The notes under the pieces were generated by a model. The model had not been told where the DNA came from. It made no database searches and saw nothing but the letters and a program-made list of their open reading frames with translations. A stretch of DNA of 64,000 nt from Terriglobia bacterium (GTDB lineage Bacteria; Acidobacteriota; Terriglobia; JAIQFV01): the NCBI GenBank assembly GCA_020073085.1, contig JAIQFV010000007.1, positions 56,375-120,374 of the forward strand. Direction: 5' to 3'. Within the stretch, counting starts at the first letter, position 1; the number at the start of each line of letters is the position of its first letter. The translations under genes and the position numbers were made by a program. Below are positions 1-9,493 of this stretch, piece by piece.

Positions 1-1
1 C

Positions 2-814
2 GTCAGGTGTGGGGCGTGCCAGGAAGCTTGCCCGCGCCTGGCCATCGATCTTGACCGCGCCTCGCGCATCGACCGGGAGAGTTGTGACCATTGCGGACGA
101 TGCGTCGAGGCCTGCCCCGAGGGCGCCTTGCGGATGATCGGCACGTACTGGCCGGTGGAAAACCTGGTGCCTCTGCTGCTGCGAGACGTCTCCTTTTATC
201 GGCATTCCGGCGGCGGTGTCACGCTTTCGGGAGGCGAATGCACGATGTTTCCCGATTACGTGCGTTCCCTCTTGCAGAGACTCAAGGCTTGCGGCATTCA
301 CACCGCCCTGGAGACGTCAGGCTATTTTGACTACGAGGTGTTTGCCCGCAAGATCCTTCCCTACCTGGACCTGGTCCTCTTTGATATCAAGATCATTGAC
401 CGCGAAGAGAGCCTCAGGTATTTGGGACGATCGAACGAAAGCATTCTCAACAACCTTCGCCGGCTCTTGGCGCAGGACACCGTAGAGGTCCGACCCCGGG
501 TCCCGGTGATTCCGGAAATCACCGATTCGCGCGACAATTTCAGCGCGGTGGTCAATTACCTTTGCGAAGCCGCGGCCAGGGAGATTTCTCTGGTTCCCTA
601 TAATCCTCTCGGCGCAGCCATGTACACTCGTCTCGGCAGGGCGATTCCCGATGTGCCATCCGGCTTCATGAAACCTGAGCGCGAGGAACAGACCTTCAAA
701 ATGTTCCGCGAGATCATTGAGAGAAAAAGGGGGCAACGCCGGCAAACCGAAAACGCCGAATTACCAGGCATCCCGGTGCCTCCTGCGGTTAAAACAGAGG
801 AAAAGCATCCATGA
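2..814 (+). CDS. Glycyl-radical enzyme activating protein, 3' part (radical SAM)
   Basis: The gene runs in from before the window; the frame is open from base 2. The first visible residues hold two 4Fe-4S ferredoxin-type motifs, CGACQEACP and CDHCGRCVEACP, within about the first 45 codons. The segment HSGGGVTLSGGE then matches the radical-SAM core of PflA-type activases (family knowledge). The SAM-binding CxxxCxxC motif must lie upstream of the window. Such enzymes use reductively cleaved SAM to put a glycyl radical on a partner enzyme. The extra two-cluster insert is typical of activases for non-PFL partners such as hydroxyphenylacetate decarboxylase, glycerol dehydratase or benzylsuccinate synthase. 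The partner is not visible, so no substrate is assigned. The tail after about codon 235 is hydrophilic and not conserved-looking. Confidence 0.85.
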   Translation, partial: VRCGACQEACPRLAIDLDRASRIDRESCDHCGRCVEACPEGALRMIGTYWPVENLVPLLLRDVSFYRHSGGGVTLSGGECTMFPDYVRSLLQRLKACGIHTALETSGYFDYEVFARKILPYLDLVLFDIKIIDREESLRYLGRSNESILNNLRRLLAQDTVEVRPRVPVIPEITDSRDNFSAVVNYLCEAAAREISLVPYNPLGAAMYTRLGRAIPDVPSGFMKPEREEQTFKMFREIIERKRGQRRQTENAELPGIPVPPAVKTEEKHP

Positions 815-899
815 GTAGTTCGGGTGGCAGGGATCCTACACTCATATTCCTCTAATACGAAAATCATTGAAATTGTTACAAAATCGCACATCATTCATT

Positions 900-927
900 G
901 TAGGGGCGCATCGCTATGCGCCCCTAC
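900..927. repeat. Perfect 12-bp palindromic hairpin (REP-like)
   Basis: GTAGGGGCGCAT at 900-911 and ATGCGCCCCTAC at 916-927 are perfect reverse complements around a 4-base loop. The hairpin lies in the 284-base gap between the convergent activase and M56 protease genes. No T-run follows on either strand, so a dispersed REP-like palindrome is more likely than a terminator, although it could stop both transcripts. The core resembles GTAGGGGCG-type palindromes known from many bacterial genomes (general knowledge). Nothing else was recognised between 815 and 1098. Confidence 0.6.
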
Positions 928-1098
928 CGCGAAGATTCCACAATTACCCCATGTGACTCCAAATCCAACGCTTGTATTAGTCCCAATAGTGCCGTCCCGC
1001 ACCGACCACGTTCCCGAGCACTCTTCACGCAATTAGCTGCCAGTCATCCGAGCAGTCGGACCTGAATGCTACGGGTGTGACAACTGGCTGTGCCCCCA

Positions 1099-3060
1099 TC
1101 AGGGCAACCTGAAGTTCACATCCACCGTGGTCACGACCTCAACTGGCGCGCCGTTGAGCAGGGTGGGTCTGTATTCCCATTGCTTGACCGCGTCCGTCGC
1201 CGACTGCACGAGCAGCGGGTGACCACTCACCACCTGGATATTGACAACTTTCCCATTGCGATCAATGAGGACACCAAGGACCACCGTACCTTGAATGCGT
1301 GCTTGCTTGGCGAGCGGCGGGTACTCGGGTGGAACCTCGCGAACAAGGTTGCGTGACTGTACTGTGCCACCGACGCGGATGCGCTGGACTCCAGGCGCCG
1401 CTGGCGGAAAACCTTCCTCAGGTCGAACCGTTGTCATGGGCGGGATCTCGCCGGGTGAGAGGTCCCCCCTCCCCGGTCCGGGCAGGTAAATTCGAACCAC
1501 CATGACGTTCTCCCCACCGGGGGGGGACAGGGCGATGCGTAAATGCTCGTCGAATTCCCGCACGACCTGCAGCAGGCGGTCCATCTCTCCAGATGTTGCC
1601 AAGCTGCCTGCATGAATGGGCAGTTTGCTGAGCAGCGCGTCGCGTGCTGAATCAGTCAATCCTTCAACAACGATGTGACTGACGGTGCGAGGGGTCCCGA
1701 TAGCACTGTCTGGAGCAGCGGAAGGGTGTGGCGGTAGCTCACCCTTCGATGGTGCAGGAGGGGGAGGGGGTGGCGCCGGGACGGCTTCAGACTTGCCAGG
1801 TCCGGGAACACTCGGAGGTGGAGGCTGACTTAACTGAAACTGGATCGAGACTTCGACCTTCTTTCCCTCCATACCCCGGGCATAGTGCCATTGCAGGACG
1901 GACTGCAGCGCGGTGCGGCGCAGTTCCGCAGGTCCACCGACGACGGTGGCGTCATTCACAGTGCCGTCGTTGCCGACGAGGACGTTAAGAACCACCGTGC
2001 CCTCGATTCCCTTCTCTCGCGCTGCCTGGGAGTATTTAATACGAGCGCGATGGATGAGGTTGGCCTCGCCACTCATCACCTTGACTCCTTCCGCGTCCGT
2101 CACCAGCTGGGGGGTGGCTTTCAGCGGCAGCGACCCGACGGCGAACCATCCGGCGATTGCGAGCGCGGCTACGCCCGCGCCGAGCGATAACCACCACCTT
2201 CGTTTGGACATTTTAACCTCCTTGACGATACTGGCCACTCGCGCGGCGAGGTGATGCTTTTCAAGAAACAACGGCGCGGGCGCCATGTTGAGCCGTTCTC
2301 GGATACCGGAAACTGCCAACAGAGCATCAACGTACCCATCGCGCGCCTGAGTGCACTGAATGACATGACGATCCACCGTCTGCTCGCGGGCAAGCTGGAT
2401 TTGGGCGAGCAGCCACCACAGGGCGGGATGGAACCAAAACACGGTGCCGACACATTCCTCAAACACGGTAAACGGCCAATCCCGACGCCCGACGTGGACC
2501 AATTCGTGCCAAACGACCAGGGCCTGTATCTTCGGTTCCAGTTCCAGAAACGTGGGAGGAAGAAGCACCACCGCTCTGTTGACCCCAAAGGTGACTGGTC
2601 CGGCCAGATCTTCGCAAACCCTCAGATGGGTCCAGTTGCGCAAACGGAATTGAACGGCCCGAACGGAATCGGAAACCGGATCAAGCGCAACCGAGACACC
2701 TCTTAGCCGGCGTAGACGATAGAGACCCAGAATCAACCACCCCGCGCGGATCCCCATGCCGGCGATTAAGGACGCCAAGATAAACTCGCGCGTCGGGAAC
2801 GACCGACGGGCCGGACTCACCGGAACGGACACACTCTTTGTTACTCCCGATACGATTTCACCCGAAACGGCTACCACGGCACGCCGCCACGGTTGGATCA
2901 GCGGGAGGAGCAGGCACGCCGCCAGTGCGATTTGCCAGTAGACGAGGCGGGCCCGGGGGTCGTGCATTCTCAACACAAAGGGCGCCAGAGCAACGACCGC
3001 CACCAGCAAGGCAATTTGCCCGTTGTAAGACCAAAAATTGCTCCAGGCCAGTTCGGTCAT
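1099..3060 (-). CDS. BlaR1-like M56 metallopeptidase with two TonB C-terminal domains
   Basis: A 653-residue membrane protein. The N-terminal half has about four hydrophobic segments (around 12-31, 41-56, 92-114 and 291-309). The zinc protease motif HELVH is at 185-189, with a probable third ligand in QLAREQTVD near 226, as in the M56/BlaR1 family. The C-terminal half lies beyond the last membrane segment. It holds a TonB-like domain near 325-410, a Pro-rich linker, an uncharacterised stretch, and a second TonB-like domain near 575-653. Classical BlaR1 instead ends in a penicillin-binding sensor. The start overlaps the stop of the blaI-like gene by 4 bases, so the pair is co-transcribed. The inferred role is signal-dependent cleavage of the adjacent repressor; the ligand is unknown. 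Confidence 0.85.
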   Translation of the reverse strand: MTELAWSNFWSYNGQIALLVAVVALAPFVLRMHDPRARLVYWQIALAACLLLPLIQPWRRAVVAVSGEIVSGVTKSVSVPVSPARRSFPTREFILASLIAGMGIRAGWLILGLYRLRRLRGVSVALDPVSDSVRAVQFRLRNWTHLRVCEDLAGPVTFGVNRAVVLLPPTFLELEPKIQALVVWHELVHVGRRDWPFTVFEECVGTVFWFHPALWWLLAQIQLAREQTVDRHVIQCTQARDGYVDALLAVSGIRERLNMAPAPLFLEKHHLAARVASIVKEVKMSKRRWWLSLGAGVAALAIAGWFAVGSLPLKATPQLVTDAEGVKVMSGEANLIHRARIKYSQAAREKGIEGTVVLNVLVGNDGTVNDATVVGGPAELRRTALQSVLQWHYARGMEGKKVEVSIQFQLSQPPPPSVPGPGKSEAVPAPPPPPPAPSKGELPPHPSAAPDSAIGTPRTVSHIVVEGLTDSARDALLSKLPIHAGSLATSGEMDRLLQVVREFDEHLRIALSPPGGENVMVVRIYLPGPGRGDLSPGEIPPMTTVRPEEGFPPAAPGVQRIRVGGTVQSRNLVREVPPEYPPLAKQARIQGTVVLGVLIDRNGKVVNIQVVSGHPLLVQSATDAVKQWEYRPTLLNGAPVEVVTTVDVNFRLP

Positions 3061-3431
3061 GACTTCTTCCCGATCAGCCGCGAGATCTCCTCAAGATCCC
3101 GGGAGGTTAGTTTCCGGTCTCTCACTAAATGCAGGAGCAAGGGTGCTGCAGACCCATTAAAGACCCGCTGGAGGAACTCCCGGACCATCGCCTGCACCAC
3201 CTGTCGCTGCGGCTGGGTCGGACGGTAGAGGTACGCCCGATCGACCAGGGTTCTCTTCAGGCGCTTCTTCTGTTCCAGGATCTTCATCATCGTCATCACC
3301 GTGGTATAGGCCACCTTGCGGCGTTCCCGGAGGGTTTCATACACGTCACGGACGGTCGCCTGTCTGCGTCCCCACACGATCTGCATGATCTCCAGCTCCA
3401 GGTCGGTCAACGTCGATGTCTTGGGTTTCAT
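3057..3431 (-). CDS. BlaI/MecI/CopY-family repressor
   Basis: A 124-residue winged-helix repressor. The N-terminal region starts LTDLELEIMQIVW and continues through a recognition region with AYTTVMTMMKIL, both typical of the Penicillinase_R family. The C-terminal part (from about 80) matches the dimerisation domain and contains VFNGSAAPLL, near where BlaI is cleaved by its M56 protease in staphylococci (family knowledge). It is the first gene of the operon. Its ATG directly abuts a palindrome-rich promoter with no Shine-Dalgarno sequence, so the mRNA may be leaderless and the gene probably represses itself. Confidence 0.9.
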   Translation of the reverse strand: MKPKTSTLTDLELEIMQIVWGRRQATVRDVYETLRERRKVAYTTVMTMMKILEQKKRLKRTLVDRAYLYRPTQPQRQVVQAMVREFLQRVFNGSAAPLLLHLVRDRKLTSRDLEEISRLIGKKS

Positions 3432-3467
3432 ACTAATACTTTAGTACTAAGTAATTGGTAATGTCAA
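3432..3467 (-). promoter_or_regulatory. Promoter and operator of the blaI-M56 operon
   Basis: On the minus strand a consensus -35 TTGACA (3462-3467) is followed after 18 bases by TAAAGT, which ends 6 bases before the ATG. Between them is the perfect 10-base palindrome TTAGTACTAA (3441-3450), set in a longer TACT/AGTA-rich near-palindrome that resembles BlaI-type operators (TACA/TGTA half-sites). The geometry puts the transcription start at or next to the start codon, so a leaderless message is inferred. Confidence 0.6.
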
Positions 3468-3609
3468 GAACACAATGATTTCCCCGTTGGGTCTGTTCAA
3501 TTGTATAAAAGTTCAGACCTGACCCGAGGAATCGTTGCGGATGAGGGATGTCTTTCTGTTGGAAAGGTCTGACCCGAAAAGCCTTCCGAGGGCTTCCTGC
3601 CCCGGGGTG

Positions 3610-3640
3610 CCGCAGGCATGTGTTCTGTACATGCCTGCGG
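3610..3640. repeat. REP-like hairpin A
   Basis: CCGCAGGCATGT (3610-3621) and ACATGCCTGCGG (3629-3640) form a perfect 12-bp stem with a 7-base loop. It resembles hairpin B about 95 bases downstream in stem sequence (GCAG-R-CATG core) and loop length, which suggests two copies of one palindrome family. Confidence 0.65.
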
Positions 3641-3734
3641 CTGCCAGAGTCCTGGAGGCCGCGGTTGGTCGTGGCCCTTGGGGGATTTGCCGGTGGCCTC
3701 ACCGGGGGGAGTAGAGGCGTCATGGATCACTCTT

Positions 3735-3763
3735 CGCAGACATGCACAAAACGCATGTCTGCG
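3735..3763. repeat. REP-like hairpin B
   Basis: CGCAGACATGC (3735-3745) and GCATGTCTGCG (3753-3763) form a perfect 11-bp stem with a 7-base loop. The stem is a variant of hairpin A, with compensated changes on both arms, as expected for a maintained palindrome. Confidence 0.65.
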
Positions 3764-3987
3764 GCACCCGCTATTTTCCTTGAGTGCAAACTGGAATAGT
3801 AGCGAAAGAACACCATAATTGGGGTCTTTCCAATCTCCATTTCAGCCAGCGACATGATATACTGGGTGCCGATTCCCCCCCTGTAATCCCCTTCAACGTT
3901 CCCCCGTCCAGGAGAGTCCATGGCCAGACCGCTGCGAATCGCATGGGAAGGAGCATGAAGACGTGACCCCAATCATTGGATTTTGAT

Positions 3988-3993
3988 TATAAT
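3988..3993 (+). promoter_or_regulatory. Possible -10 box of the beta-propeller gene
   Basis: A consensus TATAAT lies 36 bases before the start codon. No convincing -35 hexamer sits at 16-18 bases, so this is only a candidate. Confidence 0.35.
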
Positions 3994-4028
3994 GGGCCGA
4001 TTCAAACCTGACCTCAAATCCGGAGAGA

Positions 4029-5096
4029 ATGATGAAATCATTCCCAACTGTCCTTTTCCTTGGAAGCGTTCTGCTCGCGACTCTTGTGGCCTCTCGACCG
4101 ACGGCGATCCCCTCTGATCAGGACCCCCTCCGATTGCCGGAGGAAAAACACCTGCACAACCTTCGCCAGTTGACATTCGGGGGGCAAAACGCCGAGGCCT
4201 ACTTTTCGGCGGATGACAAAAAACTGATCTTCCAGTCCACGCGTGACGAATATCCGTGCGACCAGATTTTCACCATGAATATCGATGGGTCAGAGGCGAA
4301 GAGGGTCTCCACCGGCCACGGGCGCACCACCTGCGCCTACTTCGCTCCGGATGGAAAGCGAATCACCTTCTCATCGACTCATCTTGCCAGCCCGGAATGC
4401 CCGCCTCGGCCCGACTACTCGCGCGGATACGTGTGGCCGGTTTATCCGGCTTATGACATTTTCAGCGCTCGGCCCGATGGGTCTGACCTGAAGCAGATGA
4501 CCCATACCGCCGGCTATGATGCCGAGGGTGTCATCTCCCCGAACGGAAAGCGAATGGTCTTCACTTCCATTCGGAATGGAGACCTGGACATCTATACCAT
4601 GGACCTCGACGGAAGGAACGTGAAACAACTCACCCATGAATTGGGATATGACGGCGGGCCGTTTTTCTCTTACGATGGCCGGTGGATCGTCTATCGCGCC
4701 TACCACCCGGAGTCCGGGAAGGATATTGCCGAGTATCGCGAGCTGTTGAAACAAAGCCTGATCCGCCCCACCACCCTCGAGATTTGGATGATGAAGGCGG
4801 ACGGGACAGCAAAACGGCAAATCACTCACAACGGCAAGGCCAATTTCGCCCCGTGTTTCTTCCCCGACGGAAAGCGGATCATTTTTTCATCAAATATGCA
4901 GGACCCTAAAGGAAGGATCTTTAACCTGTACTCCATCAAAGTGGACGGTTCCGGGCTCGAACGCGTCACATACAGTGACGCCTTTGACAGTTTTCCAATG
5001 TTCAGTCATGACGGGAAGAAACTGGTCTTTGCCTCGAATCGGAATGGCAAGGTCCCACATGAGACGAATGTGTTCATTGCGGACTGGGTTGAGTGA
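4029..5096 (+). CDS. Secreted TolB-like (PD40) beta-propeller protein
   Basis: A 355-residue protein with an N-terminal signal peptide (MMKSFPTVLFLGSVLLATLVAS). It is followed by repeated PD40/WD40-like beta-propeller blades of the form (F/Y)FSxDGKxIxFxS, for example FSADDKKLIFQSTR, FAPDGKRITFSS, ISPNGKRMVFTS, FFPDGKRIIFSS and FSHDGKKLVFAS. Six or so blades fill the whole mature protein, and no protease or other catalytic domain is attached. Similar periplasmic propellers mediate protein interactions (family knowledge); the partner here is unknown. GGAGAG lies just before two adjacent ATGs at 4029 and 4032, and the second has the better spacing. The gene is monocistronic and convergent with acnA. 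Confidence 0.85.
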   Translation: MMKSFPTVLFLGSVLLATLVASRPTAIPSDQDPLRLPEEKHLHNLRQLTFGGQNAEAYFSADDKKLIFQSTRDEYPCDQIFTMNIDGSEAKRVSTGHGRTTCAYFAPDGKRITFSSTHLASPECPPRPDYSRGYVWPVYPAYDIFSARPDGSDLKQMTHTAGYDAEGVISPNGKRMVFTSIRNGDLDIYTMDLDGRNVKQLTHELGYDGGPFFSYDGRWIVYRAYHPESGKDIAEYRELLKQSLIRPTTLEIWMMKADGTAKRQITHNGKANFAPCFFPDGKRIIFSSNMQDPKGRIFNLYSIKVDGSGLERVTYSDAFDSFPMFSHDGKKLVFASNRNGKVPHETNVFIADWVE

Positions 5097-5102
5097 GGGG
5101 AA

Positions 5103-5154
5103 GTTGTCGGTTCTCGGTTGTCGGTTCTCAGTTGTCAGTTCTCAGCGGTCAGTT
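5103..5154. repeat. 14-bp tandem repeat (gttgtcRgttctcR)
   Basis: Three consecutive 14-base units, 5103-5116, 5117-5130 and 5131-5144, differ only by A/G at two positions. A partial fourth unit follows to about 5154. Immediately after (about 5170-5210) comes a second low-complexity stretch built on caatccgaaatcc-like words. Both sit in the 124-base convergent gap between the propeller gene and acnA. Confidence 0.7.
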
Positions 5155-5220
5155 GCAAGTTCCTCGCTTTCACTCCGCAATCCGAAATCCACATTCCGCA
5201 ATTCAGAAGACCCGCAGGGC

Positions 5221-8088
5221 TCAAGCTTGGGCGATCAATTGCCGCAGCATGTAGGGAAGAATTCCGCCGTGCTGGTAGTATTCGACTTCGATGGGGGTAT
5301 CGATGCGGGCGGTGACCGGGACCTCTTCGCTCTGGCCATTGGCGCGATGAATGGTCAGGGCCATCTCCTGGCGCGGCTTGATGCCTCCTAAAAAACCCGT
5401 GAGGTCGAACGTTTCCGAACCGTCGAGGCGCAGAGACTGAGGGCCCACGCCTTCCTTGAACTGACACGGCAGGACTCCCATCTGGACCAGGTTGCTGCGG
5501 TGGATGCGCTCAAAGCTCTGCGCGACGACCGCCCGGATGCCCAGCAAGCGCGTGCCCTTGGCCGCCCAATCGCGGGAGCTGCCGGTCCCGTACTCCTGGC
5601 CGGCGATCACGACCAGCGGTTTGTCTTCGGCCTGATACTTCACCGCGGCGTCGTAGATACTCATCTCTTCCCCGTCCGGCTGATGCACCGTGACGCAACC
5701 TTCTGTGCCCGGTACCATCAGGTTTTTGAGCCGCACGTTTGCGAACGTCCCGCGCGTCATCACCCGGTCATTGCCGCGGCGCGAACCATAGCTGTTGAAG
5801 TCTTCCACAGACACGCCCTGCTCATTCAGATACAAACCGGCCGGAGAATTCGGTTTGATCGCGCCGGCGGGGCTGATGTGATCGGTGGTGACCGAATCTC
5901 CAAAAATGGCCAGGGCCCAGGCCCCGCGGATCTCCGCGAGGGGGCCAGGCTTCATCCCAAGGCCGGAGAAATAGGGGGGCTCCTGGATATACGTGGACTC
6001 CGGATCCCACTCGTACACCTCGCCTCGAGGACTGGGAATCTCGTTCCAGAGGGGGTTCTGCGCGGCAAAGTTGTGGTAGAGTCTTCGATAGGTTTCAGGA
6101 TCGACCGCTGAGCGCATGGTATCGCGGACCTCTTCGAGGCTGGGCCAAACATCCCGGAGGTAAACACTGGTGCCGTCCTTGCCCTTTCCTAAGGGCTCTT
6201 TCGTCATGTCGATCGCCACCGTGCCGGCCACCGCAAAAGCGACCACCAGCGGCGGGCTCATCAGGAAGTTTGCCTTGATGTTCTGATGGACTCGCGCCTC
6301 AAAATTGCGGTTGCCGCTCAAAACGCTGGCGGCGATCAGGTCATTCCGGGTGATCACCTCTTCGAGGTGCGGCTCGAGGGGGCCGGAATTTCCAATGCAG
6401 GTCGTACATCCATAGCCGACGAGGTGGAACCCCAGGCGGTCGAGATAGGGCTGGAGCCCGGTCTTCTGAAGATATTCTGTCACTACACGGGACCCGGGGG
6501 CGAGCGAGGTCTTCACCGCCGGACGGACTGAAAGTCCTCTTTCAACAGCCTTCTTCGCCAAAAGCCCCGCGGCCAGCATTACACTCGGGTTGGAGGTGTT
6601 GGTGCATGAGGTAATCGCCGCGATGAGCACGTCGCCGTGGCAGAGATCCACCGGTGCACTGGAAAACTCCTCTTCGGGCACCTCTTCGATCCGATCGGGC
6701 GTGGGATGCTCGTTAATCATCTCCATTTCGTCCAGCGTAGCGGCGGCGCTCAGGTTGGGGCCCCCGCGGGGGGCCAATTCCTGCACTCCGGCCGCTGCCA
6801 CAGGGTGAGGGATTCGCTGTGCTTCGCTGCCCATCGCTGTGCTGAACCGGCGATTGATCTCCTCACTGGATTTGTTATAACCGCCTTCCTGGACCGGTTT
6901 CCGCATAAGTTCGAGGAACCTCTCCTTGATCTTTGGCAGATCGATTCGATCCTGCGGCCGTTTGGGACCCGCCACCGCCGGAACCACATCCTGGAGATCC
7001 AGTTCGAGCACCTTGCTGTATTGGCAATCGCCCTTTCCCGGTATGCCAAACAGTCCCTGAGCCTTGAAGTAGTTCCGAACCAACTCCACCTGCTCGCTGC
7101 TCCGTCCCGTCGCGCGATAGTAGGCGCACGTTTCCTCATCCACAGGAAAGAATCCCATGGTCGCCCCGTACTCGGGCGACATGTTCGCAATCGTGGCGCG
7201 ATCCGGCACCGACAGTTTTGCGGCTCCCTCGCCGTGATATTCCACAAATTTCCCCACCACCTTGGCCTTTCGCAACATCTCGGTGACATGCAGGACGACG
7301 TCGGTCGCGGTCACTCCTTCATTCAGCTGTCCGCTCATGTGGACGCCGACCACATCGGGCGTCAGGAAGTAGACGGGCTGGCCAAGCATGCCGGCCTCGG
7401 CTTCGATTCCGCCGACGCCCCATCCGACGACGCCTAAGCCGTTAATCATCGTGGTATGAGAATCGGTCCCCACCAGGGTGTCGGGATAATAAACGCCGTC
7501 TCTTTCGAGCACCCCCTGGGCCAGGTATTCCAAATTGACCTGATGGCAAATCCCGATGCCCGGGGGAACGACCTTGAACTTGTTGAACGTCCCCATGCCC
7601 CATTTCAAGAATTGGTAGCGCGCCCGATTGCGTTTGAACTCCATTTCCATGTTGAGGTGGAGGGCCTCAGCGATTCGGGCAACATCCACTTGTACGGAGT
7701 GATCAACCACGAGATCCACGGGAACTGAAGGTTCGACCCTTTTCGGGTCCTTGCCCAGCCGGGCCACCGCCGAGCGCATCGCAGCCAGATCGACAAGTAA
7801 AGGAACGCCCGTAAAATCCTGCAATAGAATCCGCGAGACAACAAAGGGGATTTCTTCGGTGCGTTCGGCCACAGGACGCCAACGGGCGAGCGTCTTGACA
7901 TCATCCTCCACGATTCGCCGGCCATCGTAGTTGCGAAGCACAGATTCCAGGACAATGCGGATGCTGACCGGCAAATTTGAAATGGGCCCGACCCCTTCCC
8001 TCTCCAGCTGAGGGAGCGAATAGAATTTCCCGGCCCGGTCACCGGCAATTCTGAAGGATTGGAGCGAATTAAATAGATTGTGAGCCAT
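5221..8088 (-). CDS. acnA: Aconitate hydratase A
   Basis: A 955-residue monomeric aconitase of the AcnA/IRP1 type that interconverts citrate and isocitrate in the TCA cycle using a 4Fe-4S cluster. The three cluster cysteines are visible: Cys495 in [11 protein letters not shown], and Cys561 and Cys564 in [13 protein letters not shown]. Other hallmarks are [36 protein letters not shown] and the C-terminal swivel-domain motif [10 protein letters not shown]. It is slightly longer than the usual 890-930 residues, because of extra sequence around residues 430-480. It lies 23 bases downstream of the zinc-finger/PP2C gene on the same strand, so the two are probably co-transcribed. Confidence 0.97.
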   Translation of the reverse strand: MAHNLFNSLQSFRIAGDRAGKFYSLPQLEREGVGPISNLPVSIRIVLESVLRNYDGRRIVEDDVKTLARWRPVAERTEEIPFVVSRILLQDFTGVPLLVDLAAMRSAVARLGKDPKRVEPSVPVDLVVDHSVQVDVARIAEALHLNMEMEFKRNRARYQFLKWGMGTFNKFKVVPPGIGICHQVNLEYLAQGVLERDGVYYPDTLVGTDSHTTMINGLGVVGWGVGGIEAEAGMLGQPVYFLTPDVVGVHMSGQLNEGVTATDVVLHVTEMLRKAKVVGKFVEYHGEGAAKLSVPDRATIANMSPEYGATMGFFPVDEETCAYYRATGRSSEQVELVRNYFKAQGLFGIPGKGDCQYSKVLELDLQDVVPAVAGPKRPQDRIDLPKIKERFLELMRKPVQEGGYNKSSEEINRRFSTAMGSEAQRIPHPVAAAGVQELAPRGGPNLSAAATLDEMEMINEHPTPDRIEEVPEEEFSSAPVDLCHGDVLIAAITSCTNTSNPSVMLAAGLLAKKAVERGLSVRPAVKTSLAPGSRVVTEYLQKTGLQPYLDRLGFHLVGYGCTTCIGNSGPLEPHLEEVITRNDLIAASVLSGNRNFEARVHQNIKANFLMSPPLVVAFAVAGTVAIDMTKEPLGKGKDGTSVYLRDVWPSLEEVRDTMRSAVDPETYRRLYHNFAAQNPLWNEIPSPRGEVYEWDPESTYIQEPPYFSGLGMKPGPLAEIRGAWALAIFGDSVTTDHISPAGAIKPNSPAGLYLNEQGVSVEDFNSYGSRRGNDRVMTRGTFANVRLKNLMVPGTEGCVTVHQPDGEEMSIYDAAVKYQAEDKPLVVIAGQEYGTGSSRDWAAKGTRLLGIRAVVAQSFERIHRSNLVQMGVLPCQFKEGVGPQSLRLDGSETFDLTGFLGGIKPRQEMALTIHRANGQSEEVPVTARIDTPIEVEYYQHGGILPYMLRQLIAQA

Positions 8089-8111
8089 TGACGGTGAGCC
8101 TTCCTTCTTTG

Positions 8112-9092
8112 CTATTTCAAACGGCGAACGGCCAGCAGCGCCAGGTCGTCCGTCTTCGGAACACCGGCCCGGAACATCGACAGGTCTTTGAGGCAGGCAC
8201 TTACCAGTTCCTTCGCCGCGAGGGCGTGGTTGGCGCTGGCCAATCTCGACAACCGTTCAAACCCATATTCATCGCCTGCCCCATTCTGGGCCTCCGAGAC
8301 TCCATCCGTGAAAAGAAGGAGGGTGTCGTTGGCAACGAGGCGCAGCCGGGTCGATGAGAATTGCTGATCGCAGAATACGCCGACCGGGAGGCCCGTCGCG
8401 CTGATACGGGTGACGTCACGGCCATGAACCAGCAAAGGGGGCAGGTGGCCGGCATTGCAGATTTCAACTTCCCCCGAGTTGCTGGCTCTTCCACAGACCA
8501 GGGTCGCATAATGTGTCGGGAGCGTGGTTTCGCAGAAAACTCGACTGGCCCGCTCAACGAGCTGACCCAGAGGCAATCCCAGGGAAATCAGGGTCCGAAA
8601 CATCGCATGAAGCTGCGCCATAAGCATCGAGGCCGCGACCCCTTTTCCCGACACATCCCCCAGGATGAAATAGAGGTCTCCCCCTTCCACACGGACCAGG
8701 TCACTATAGTCGCCGCTGATGGGGCCGGCCGGTTCGTAATGATAGGAGGCGTCCCACCCATCAAAACTCATGCTCTGTTTCGGGAGCAATCCACTTTGGA
8801 TGAGCGCTGCCAACTCGAGGTCTTTTTCGAGGGCGCGCTGCTGGCCCGGGGTGAGGTGATCCAGGCAAAACTGGGCGAGCGGATCTGCCACCAACCGCTC
8901 CGTTTCAATGGGGTCATGACAGACCTCGCACAAACCGTATGCACCGGTATTCATGCGCTCCAGGGCGGCATCCACTTCTTGCAGGAGGTGGGAGAGGTTC
9001 TCTTGCACCGGGGCCCTCAGCGCTGCGGCCTCAAGTTTGTGACGCCGGTCAAGCAACTGCCCACGCATCATATTCTCCATGTTAGTCGCCAT
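8112..9092 (-). CDS. SpoIIE/RsbU-type PP2C phosphatase with N-terminal DksA-like zinc finger
   Basis: A 326-residue cytoplasmic protein. Residues 1-50 form a charged helical segment. Residues 51-85 hold a DksA/TraR-type finger, C55-x2-C58-x17-C76-x2-H79, in which the last ligand of the usual C4 set is His. Residues 90-326 are a PP2C-like SpoIIE domain with metal-site motifs [25 protein letters not shown] and DDLALL. RsbU-type phosphatases dephosphorylate anti-sigma-factor antagonists, but no such partner is nearby. The ATG at 9092, preceded by GAGAGGGAAG, is preferred over an upstream TTG at 9107. Coupling of this finger to a phosphatase and to acnA is unusual; the signal it reads is unknown. 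Confidence 0.85.
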   Translation of the reverse strand: MATNMENMMRGQLLDRRHKLEAAALRAPVQENLSHLLQEVDAALERMNTGAYGLCEVCHDPIETERLVADPLAQFCLDHLTPGQQRALEKDLELAALIQSGLLPKQSMSFDGWDASYHYEPAGPISGDYSDLVRVEGGDLYFILGDVSGKGVAASMLMAQLHAMFRTLISLGLPLGQLVERASRVFCETTLPTHYATLVCGRASNSGEVEICNAGHLPPLLVHGRDVTRISATGLPVGVFCDQQFSSTRLRLVANDTLLLFTDGVSEAQNGAGDEYGFERLSRLASANHALAAKELVSACLKDLSMFRAGVPKTDDLALLAVRRLK

Positions 9093-9493
9093 GATCTTCC
9101 CTCTCAATCCGGGTAAACCACCAGTGATGGATTATCCTGCCGGAGAGACGGCGTTTCCCGGGTTCAAGCCGGACACTTGATCATGAGGGTCTCTCCGGAT
9201 ACGATCATCAATTCGTCCGTGCTCTCTTGAATGTGCAGTCCAGCAGAAAATGCCCCACCCCGCCCCTTCGGCGCCATGACGAGCCGCTCGGAATGCCCCG
9301 GTCTTGCACGTCCTGATCATTTGAACAGCAGAGTATACCCCTGCCGGGCAGAGGCGGCAAGATGGCCCATTCAAAAACCAGTGCGGGTTAGAGGGGGTCA
9401 GAATTCAGAAACGATGAGAGGGGGATTTCTGCTTCAGAGACGAGAAACAAGGCCTGCCACCACATCGAAGCCATCTGACCCGTCGAGAGGCCT
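9093..9493. other. Intergenic gap, nothing recognised
   Basis: About 400 bases between the phosphatase start and the 3' end of the RND permease gene, both on the minus strand. It should hold the promoter of the phosphatase-acnA unit, but no consensus boxes stand out. An 80-codon open frame on the minus strand (9132-9374) has no recognisable features. Confidence 0.4.

Larger units (their letters stand above)
3468..4028. other. Intergenic region with two REP-like hairpins, no gene
   Basis: Divergent gap between blaI (minus) and the beta-propeller gene (plus). Short open frames on both strands here are generated by the hairpin repeats and show no family features. It contains the two hairpins annotated separately and a TATAAT-like box at 3988-3993. 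Confidence 0.5.

Noticed and set aside
3433..3730. Overlapping small frames on both strands
   Set aside because: They are produced by the hairpin repeats; similar peptides arise from both repeats.
6637..7437. Plus-strand frame of 266 codons
   Set aside because: Shadow of acnA on the opposite strand; Arg/His-rich, with no family motifs.
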